A stretch of 6,400 bases of DNA, from NCBI GenBank assembly GCA_017546745.1, contig JAFYRZ010000200.1, positions 1 to 6,400 of the forward strand, read 5' to 3'. This stretch comes from Clostridia bacterium. Lineage in GTDB: Bacteria > Bacillota_A > Clostridia > Oscillospirales > CAG-272. The notes below the pieces were generated by a model. The model saw nothing but the letters and a program-made list of their open reading frames with translations. It made no database searches and was not told where the DNA came from. Within the stretch, counting starts at the first letter, position 1, and the number at the start of each line of letters is the position of its first letter. Made by a program: the position numbers and the translations under genes. This document shows, piece after piece, positions 1-3,029 of this stretch.

Positions 1-2
1 AG

Positions 3-34
3 GCGAATACCCGGCCTTTGGAAACGAAGCGCAC
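3..34. repeat. 32-base direct repeat, copy 1
   Basis: This stretch is identical base for base to 227-258. The similarity continues imperfectly beyond the exact part: both copies are followed within a few bases by a TGCA...ATGAA segment. No gene spans it convincingly; the open frames across it are arginine-rich, low-quality translations. It is most likely part of an interspersed intergenic repeat family of this genome, with copy 1 cut by the window edge. Whether the family occurs elsewhere cannot be seen from this window. Confidence 0.8.
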
Positions 35-50
35 TAATGCACATGAAAAA

Positions 51-65
51 CGAAGCAGGGCTTCG
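51..65. repeat. Small hairpin in the intergenic repeat region
   Basis: A perfect 6-bp stem CGAAGC / GCTTCG closes a 3-base loop (AGG). It lies directly upstream of the terminator hairpin at 73-93 and belongs to a run of hairpins filling the first 300 bases. No function can be assigned from sequence alone. Confidence 0.5.
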
Positions 66-72
66 CCCTATG

Positions 73-100
73 AACCGACCCTCGTGGTCGGTTTTTGTTT
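73..100 (+). terminator. Intrinsic terminator of an upstream plus-strand unit
   Basis: An 8-bp perfect stem AACCGACC / GGTCGGTT with a 5-base loop (CTCGT) is followed by TTTGTTT, the layout of a Rho-independent terminator read on the plus strand. The gene it would end lies left of the window. The core ACCGACC is the same as in the terminator near 6313, which suggests that this genome reuses a preferred terminator stem. Confidence 0.75.
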
Positions 101-226
101 TGGAGACGATGGTCTCGCTTTGAGCTCGCTTTCCGAGGCTTCAGCCGAGGAAACCGGTTCACATATCCCGCTTGAAGGTCGGAGAGCTCGCTCTCCAGGC
201 GAAAAGCGCGGATATCTTCGCTAAAA
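101..226. repeat. Hairpin-rich spacer between the two direct repeats
   Basis: I see no gene here. The stretch contains perfect short inverted repeats: GAGAC/GTCTC with a 4-base loop (103-116), the palindrome AACCGGTT (152-159), and GGAGAG/CTCTCC with a CTCG loop (181-196). CCGAGG occurs twice (133-138 and 145-150), and AGCG/CGCT arms flank a GATATC near 205-222. The density of short palindromes is typical of REP-like or small non-autonomous intergenic repeats. Open frames on both strands lack ribosome binding sites and give no recognisable protein. Confidence 0.5.
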
Positions 227-258
227 GCGAATACCCGGCCTTTGGAAACGAAGCGCAC
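227..258. repeat. 32-base direct repeat, copy 2
   Basis: Exact copy of 3-34, offset by 224 bases. It is followed by a second inverted repeat at 268-297. The two copies bracket the terminator and the hairpin cluster, so the bracketed block may be one unit of an interspersed or tandem repeat. Confidence 0.8.
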
Positions 259-267
259 CTGCGGTGC

Positions 268-297
268 ATGAAGCGAGTTGCAAAGCAAATGCTTCAT
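268..297. repeat. Two-step hairpin upstream of the 370 gene promoter
   Basis: ATGAAGC (268-274) pairs with GCTTCAT (291-297). Inside it TTGC (278-281) pairs with GCAA (285-288) around an AAA loop, leaving small internal bulges (GAG on one side, AT on the other). It ends about 20 bases before the -35 box of the next gene. It could terminate read-through from the left, but the bases after it (TCAAACTTTT) are a poor T-run, so it is listed as a structured repeat only. Confidence 0.5.
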
Positions 298-317
298 TCA
301 AACTTTTCTCTCGTGTC

Positions 318-346
318 TTGAAAAACACCGAAAACTGTGCTATAAT
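318..346 (+). promoter_or_regulatory. Sigma-A type promoter for the 370 gene
   Basis: TTGAAA (318-323) and a perfect TATAAT (341-346) are separated by exactly 17 bases. Transcription would begin around 352-354, giving a very short leader that holds only the ribosome binding site AAAGGCGGTGG (355-365) before the ATG at 370. No operator-like element is visible. Confidence 0.85.
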
Positions 347-369
347 AAACTCAGAAAGGCGGTGGAGAT

Positions 370-876
370 ATGAAAAAAGAGACCAAAAATATTATCACCC
401 GTGAATGGGTAGAAAAAGAGCTACGCTTTAACAATACCGCGAATATCAAGTCGAGCCTTGCTTTGTGGTGTATATTTACGCTCCTCTGCTTGCCGATGAC
501 GATCGCCGTAATATACGGGGTCGTAAGGGTGTTTGATAACCCTCTGTTTGAAATTCTTTTATCGACGTTTATGGGCGTTATGATAAGCTCCCCGATATGG
601 GTCTATTTCTTCTTCTTTCTAAAGACCTTGCGTGAAAGAAGCCTGCTTACACGCGGCGAGTTTGCTATTGATATCAGCGTTTTATCCTACAAGAGCGAGG
701 AAAGGGTGCGTCGTACAACGGAGGAATTTTTCCATTTCGGTGAGTATAATAAGATCTCCGTCGGACACACGGCATTTCAGCTCGCCTCGCCCGGGGATAC
801 GTATTATATCGTCCATTATAAAGCAAAAAAAGAGATCAAATTTCTTTATCCCGAAAAGCTTTACGAGCTTCAGTAA
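370..876 (+). CDS. Small two-helix membrane protein, function unknown
   Basis: This 168-residue protein is not assigned to a named family. A charged N-terminus (about residues 1-28) precedes two hydrophobic helices (about 29-52 and 59-86) joined by a short loop. A basic stretch (TLRERSLLTRGE) then leads into a soluble tail of about 75 residues, which the positive charges predict to be cytosolic. The tail contains a pattern I recall from uncharacterised clostridial membrane proteins: an aromatic-rich strand, then 'GDTYYIVHY', then a terminal 'YPEKLYELQ'. The start at 370 is supported by the near-consensus site AAAGGCGGTGG just upstream and by a strong promoter. The gene stands alone as a single-gene unit and converges on the 979-1569 gene. 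Role not inferable; a small stress, envelope or signalling protein are all open. Confidence 0.8.
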   Translation: MKKETKNIITREWVEKELRFNNTANIKSSLALWCIFTLLCLPMTIAVIYGVVRVFDNPLFEILLSTFMGVMISSPIWVYFFFFLKTLRERSLLTRGEFAIDISVLSYKSEERVRRTTEEFFHFGEYNKISVGHTAFQLASPGDTYYIVHYKAKKEIKFLYPEKLYELQ

Positions 877-907
877 GATCGTCCTTCCGTCGAAATTAAC
901 AAAATAC

Positions 908-967
908 AAAACCGCAGTTATAATGCGCACAAGCCACATCAGGCGCGCGAAAACTGCGGTTTTTGTT
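908..967. terminator. Shared stem-loop terminator between convergent genes
   Basis: AAAACCGCAGTT-type arms at 908-919 pair with 952-963 (12 bp including the A/T flanks) around a 32-base loop that has a further short GCGC/GCGC pairing. On the plus strand the stem is followed by TTTTTGTT. On the minus strand the A-rich bases before 908 give a weaker T-run. It lies between the stop codons of the 370-876 and 979-1569 genes and can serve both. The long loop makes it less textbook than the one at 6311-6350. Confidence 0.75.
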
Positions 968-978
968 ATCTTTAGTTG

Positions 979-1569
979 TCATTTTCCGTATATTTCGTAG
1001 AAATCGGCAGGTAAAAGCCTATGGTAGTCTACGTGATTTTCTTCGTATTTGAAGAGGTAAAAATATGGGTCTGTGCCGTCGGTAACGGTGATAAATTCGT
1101 CTATATCCGCATCGGTCGAGGGATGGCAAGCATACGGCTTTTCCGCTTCCTCAAAGACCCCGTGGATATCCTCCGAGGTTACACCGTGTGAGCTTATGAC
1201 CGAGAGAAGCGAGGGGAGAAATCCGCCCGCGTCAAGCTCGGAAAATGCGCGCTTGACCCCCTCCCTCGGCACGGTGATAGAATAGCCGCCCGTGCGGCGC
1301 CTTAGGGTACATTCGCCGAGGGTATCCCTTGCCGAATCAAGCTCCTCCGTAAGCCTTTTTAAAAGCTCCGCACCGGTAGGATCATCGGTGCTTTTTTCAC
1401 CCGCTTTTCCCTCATTCTGCGTAAACTCCTGTTTACATTTATCAGTGTCAAAAAGCAGCGCCGCAAGCGTGCGATCGGGGTAATTAAAGGAAAGGGGCGC
1501 GTCTGTGTAGCCGAGCTTTACAAAGCACTCGACAAGGTTATCCTTAATGCTGTCTATGAGTCCGTACAT
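979..1569 (-). CDS. DUF3877-like cytosolic protein
   Basis: A 196-residue soluble protein with no signal peptide or membrane helix. The opening (about residues 1-40, 'IDSIKDNLVECFVKLGYT' then a 'YP' strand), a central 'GGYSITVPREGVKRAF' strand-helix, 'SSHGVTSEDIHGVF', and the C-terminal 'DGTDPYFYLFKYEENHVDYH' resemble my memory of the DUF3877 family of Clostridia. That family has no known biochemical role. The match is from recall only. About 30 residues near 45-75 (KCKQEFTQNEGKAGEKSTDD) look like a variable, low-complexity insertion. The ATG at 1569 is supported by GGGAGGCGG on the minus strand, two bases before the start, and by a good promoter at 1597-1625. The gene is transcribed singly, divergent from the cobalamin cassette. 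Confidence 0.75.
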   Translation of the reverse strand: MYGLIDSIKDNLVECFVKLGYTDAPLSFNYPDRTLAALLFDTDKCKQEFTQNEGKAGEKSTDDPTGAELLKRLTEELDSARDTLGECTLRRRTGGYSITVPREGVKRAFSELDAGGFLPSLLSVISSHGVTSEDIHGVFEEAEKPYACHPSTDADIDEFITVTDGTDPYFYLFKYEENHVDYHRLLPADFYEIYGK

Positions 1570-1596
1570 ATCCGCCTCCCGGGAAATTCTAACATT

Positions 1597-1625
1597 ATTT
1601 TATACCACGGCGCGCCTTTTGTCAA
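1597..1625 (-). promoter_or_regulatory. Sigma-A type promoter for the DUF3877-like gene
   Basis: Read on the minus strand, a perfect TTGACA (1620-1625) and TAAAAT (1597-1602) are 17 bases apart. An alternative TATAAA two bases closer would give a sub-optimal 15-base spacer. The GC-rich spacer (GGCGCGCC) is notable but is not a recognised operator. Confidence 0.75.
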
Positions 1626-1630
1626 TACCG

Positions 1631-1680
1631 AGGAGGGGCAAAAATCTCAAAAAATATCCCCCGATCGCCTCCTTTTTATT
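1631..1680 (+). terminator. Possible stem-loop with T-run ahead of the riboswitch promoter
   Basis: AGGAGG (1631-1636) can pair with CCTCCT (1668-1673), with an inner GG/CC extension, followed by TTTTTATT on the plus strand. It could stop antisense transcription coming from the left before the 1690-1718 promoter. The loop is long and A-rich and no plus-strand gene lies immediately upstream, so this is a weak call. Confidence 0.3.
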
Positions 1681-1689
1681 ATCTTTTTC

Positions 1690-1718
1690 TTGACTTTTTC
1701 TAAATTTTATATTATAAT
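1690..1718 (+). promoter_or_regulatory. Promoter of the cobalamin riboswitch cassette
   Basis: TTGACT (1690-1695) and a perfect TATAAT (1713-1718) are spaced by 17 bases in a very AT-rich stretch. Further -10-like hexamers follow (TATACT at 1727-1732 and TATAAT at 1732-1737) but lack a good -35 partner. Transcription from about 1725 would include the whole aptamer. Confidence 0.85.
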
Positions 1719-1757
1719 ATTAATGTTATACTATAATTTTTCGTAAATACGTATAAC

Positions 1758-1870
1758 GCGCACCCCTTATAAAAACGCATACTAAGCAGGGAAAGTGCAG
1801 TGAAAATCTGCCGCAACAGCCATTGCCGTAACGCGCCCCACACCGCGCCAAGTCGGAATGCCTGCCGTTT
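1758..1870 (+). ncRNA. Cobalamin (vitamin B12) riboswitch aptamer
   Basis: The conserved blocks of the cobalamin aptamer appear in order. GCAGGGAAA (1786-1794) is followed by a P4 helix GCAG (1797-1800) / CTGC (1808-1811) around TGAAAAT. Next come the core GCAACAGCCATTGCCGTAA (1813-1831) and a variable arm with GCG/CGC pairing (1833-1846). The B12-box strand AAGTCGGAATGCCTGCC (1850-1866) ends with CCTGC pairing back to GCAGG at 1786-1790. Compared with the common consensus the core has ATTG where ACTG is usual. The boundary on the 5' side is approximate because the outer helices are not clear. A terminator follows at once, so control is probably at transcription termination, with bound cobalamin switching the cassette off. 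Confidence 0.92.
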
Positions 1871-1878
1871 TTGGAAGA

Positions 1879-1917
1879 GTCGCAGAGAGCGGAGCTTTAA
1901 GCTCTGCGACGGTTTTT
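1879..1917 (+). terminator. Riboswitch-controlled intrinsic terminator (expression platform)
   Basis: GTCGCAGAG (1879-1887) pairs perfectly with CTCTGCGAC (1902-1910), and GGTTTTT follows. The loop contains GAGC/GCTC bases that can form an alternative inner pairing. It starts 9-13 bases after the end of the B12-box and about 80 bases before the first start codon, as expected for an on/off platform. The competing antiterminator strand was not identified with certainty. Confidence 0.85.
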
Positions 1918-1982
1918 AACAGCCTCGTCGCACAAGCTCATGTGAAAATCCGAGGGGGTATCACAAAATCCTTGGGCAAAAC

Positions 1983-1987
1983 GGAGG
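1983..1987 (+). promoter_or_regulatory. Ribosome binding site that fixes the lipoprotein start
   Basis: GGAGG lies 8 bases before the ATG at 1996. It decides the start: an in-frame upstream ATG at 1858 falls inside the riboswitch B12-box and would add 46 residues of translated RNA structure ahead of the signal peptide. Confidence 0.9.
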
Positions 1988-1995
1988 AAAAAACG

Positions 1996-2466
1996 ATGCT
2001 CAAACTTAAAACGTCGCGCCTTTTGGCGCTCATGCTCGCGCTTGCGATAGCGCTTCTTTCCTTTACCGCCTGTGGCGGTACGGATAACGGTGACGAGGTC
2101 GGCACCATCCGCTTCGTCATCTTTGACGAGGGGGCTACCGAGTACGTCGTCGACCTTTCCGCGCTCGGCGAGGGCGAGGGTCTTATGCCCGTGCTTGAAT
2201 ATCTTGCCGAAAACGAGGAGCTCAGCTACACCGTGACGGACGGCGGCTACGGCGCGTATCTTACCGCGCTCGGATCTCTCAAGGAAAGCGCGGCAGAGGG
2301 CAAGTACCTCTACGTTTACACGAGCGTTGAGGCTGACTTTGACGTCAGCGCCTACGCTATGACGGTCGATTACGCCGGGCTTACGCTTACCTCGAGCGGT
2401 GTCGGCATCTCCCAGATGACGCTCACCGACGGCGCAGTCATCTATATCACCTACATCGTTTACTGA
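1996..2466 (+). CDS. DUF4430 (transcobalamin-like) lipoprotein, predicted corrinoid binding
   Basis: A 156-residue exported lipoprotein. Residues 1-25 form a signal peptide (KLK, then a long Leu/Ala core) ending in a lipobox-like F-T-A before Cys26, the predicted lipid-anchored residue. After a short Gly/Asp linker, residues 36-156 resemble the DUF4430 fold, related to the C-terminal domain of transcobalamin and intrinsic factor. Visible features are the opening strand 'TIRFVIFDEG', 'LMPVLEYLAE', the characteristic 'DGGYGAYLTALG' (82-93), 'GKYLYVYTS' (102-110) and the closing 'GISQMTLTDGAVIYITY'. The gene sits behind a cobalamin riboswitch and is translationally coupled (TGATG) to an ECF S component. 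The domain match is from recalled motifs. Binding of cobalamin or a related corrinoid at the cell surface is inferred from fold plus context. Confidence 0.85.
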   Translation: MLKLKTSRLLALMLALAIALLSFTACGGTDNGDEVGTIRFVIFDEGATEYVVDLSALGEGEGLMPVLEYLAENEELSYTVTDGGYGAYLTALGSLKESAAEGKYLYVYTSVEADFDVSAYAMTVDYAGLTLTSSGVGISQMTLTDGAVIYITYIVY

Positions 2467-2996
2467 TGAGGGGCGGGATTAAGGGTGGGTCGATCGCTTA
2501 TCGCGTCGCCCTCGTTGGTATTTGTGCCGCATCGATAGAATGCGGTAAGCTCGTCCTCACCGCTCTTCCGAACGTTGAGGTCGTTACGCTTCTCACGGCT
2601 CTTTACGGATACACCTTCGGCGTGTGGGGGATAATTTCCGCCGCGGTGTTCGTTTGTATCGAGCCTCTGATCTACGGTTTTGACACCTGGCTTATCAGCT
2701 ATTTTATCTACTGGCCGCTCGTCGCGCTCGTTTTTGCGCTCCTGAAAGGAGCGAGGGTAAAAAACAGGTGGATACTCACCGCGGCGGCGCTCGTTCTTAC
2801 GGCGTTTTTCGGGGTTCTGACCTCGCTTGTTGACACCGGGCTGTTTTTGGGCTATTACGACAGGTTCTTTTACCGCTTCGGAATAACCTACGTTCGCGGG
2901 CTACCCTTTTATCTATCCCAGCTCGTGACGAACGCGGTGGTCTTCCCCACCCTTTTCTCCCCGCTTTACTCTGCTATTTCGCGCTTTTCGCGCTAA
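2466..2996 (+). CDS. ECF transporter S component, predicted cobalamin/corrinoid specific
   Basis: A 176-residue integral membrane protein with about six hydrophobic segments (near 10-33, 37-52, 54-70, 74-95, 102-122 and 148-172). 'AASIECGKLVLTALPNVEVVTLL' (split by PNVE, 35-38) and the following 'LYGYTFG' resemble substrate-binding subunits of energy-coupling factor transporters. Such S subunits bind a vitamin in the membrane and need the EcfA/EcfA' ATPases and EcfT, none of which is here, so a shared group II module encoded elsewhere is expected. The ATG overlaps the preceding TGA by one base and has no ribosome binding site of its own, which implies coupling to the lipoprotein. The riboswitch makes cobalamin the likely substrate; the CbrT family is the functional precedent, though I do not claim orthology. 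A short GCGC hairpin overlaps the last codons, too weak to call a terminator. Confidence 0.85.
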   Translation: MRGGIKGGSIAYRVALVGICAASIECGKLVLTALPNVEVVTLLTALYGYTFGVWGIISAAVFVCIEPLIYGFDTWLISYFIYWPLVALVFALLKGARVKNRWILTAAALVLTAFFGVLTSLVDTGLFLGYYDRFFYRFGITYVRGLPFYLSQLVTNAVVFPTLFSPLYSAISRFSR

Positions 2997-3029
2997 ATAT
3001 AATTTTGATTTTTATTTTGTGAGGTAGAT

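Noticed and set aside
34..297. Minus-strand open frame of 87 residues across the repeat region, and a plus-strand frame at 18-224
   Set aside because: Both cross hairpins, a terminator and the direct repeats, lack a ribosome binding site and give arginine/serine-rich translations with no recognisable pattern.
1..300. Repeats at the left edge as a CRISPR array
   Set aside because: Only two copies 224 bases apart, with structured rather than unique spacer-like sequence between them, and no cas gene in view.
1941..1965. A second TGTGAAAATCCG element with TGTGA/TCACA arms, briefly reminiscent of the P4 part of a cobalamin aptamer
   Set aside because: No second core or B12-box surrounds it, and it lies after the terminator. 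Probably chance or a minor leader hairpin.
1858..1995. Longer version of the lipoprotein starting at the ATG at 1858
   Set aside because: The added residues would be encoded by the riboswitch B12-box and the terminator stem. The ATG at 1996 has GGAGG at the right distance and starts directly at a signal peptide.
2977..2995. GCGC-TTTTC-GCGC hairpin at the end of the ECF gene as a terminator
   Set aside because: The stem is only four base pairs within coding sequence, and the following bases are AT-rich but not a clean T-run.
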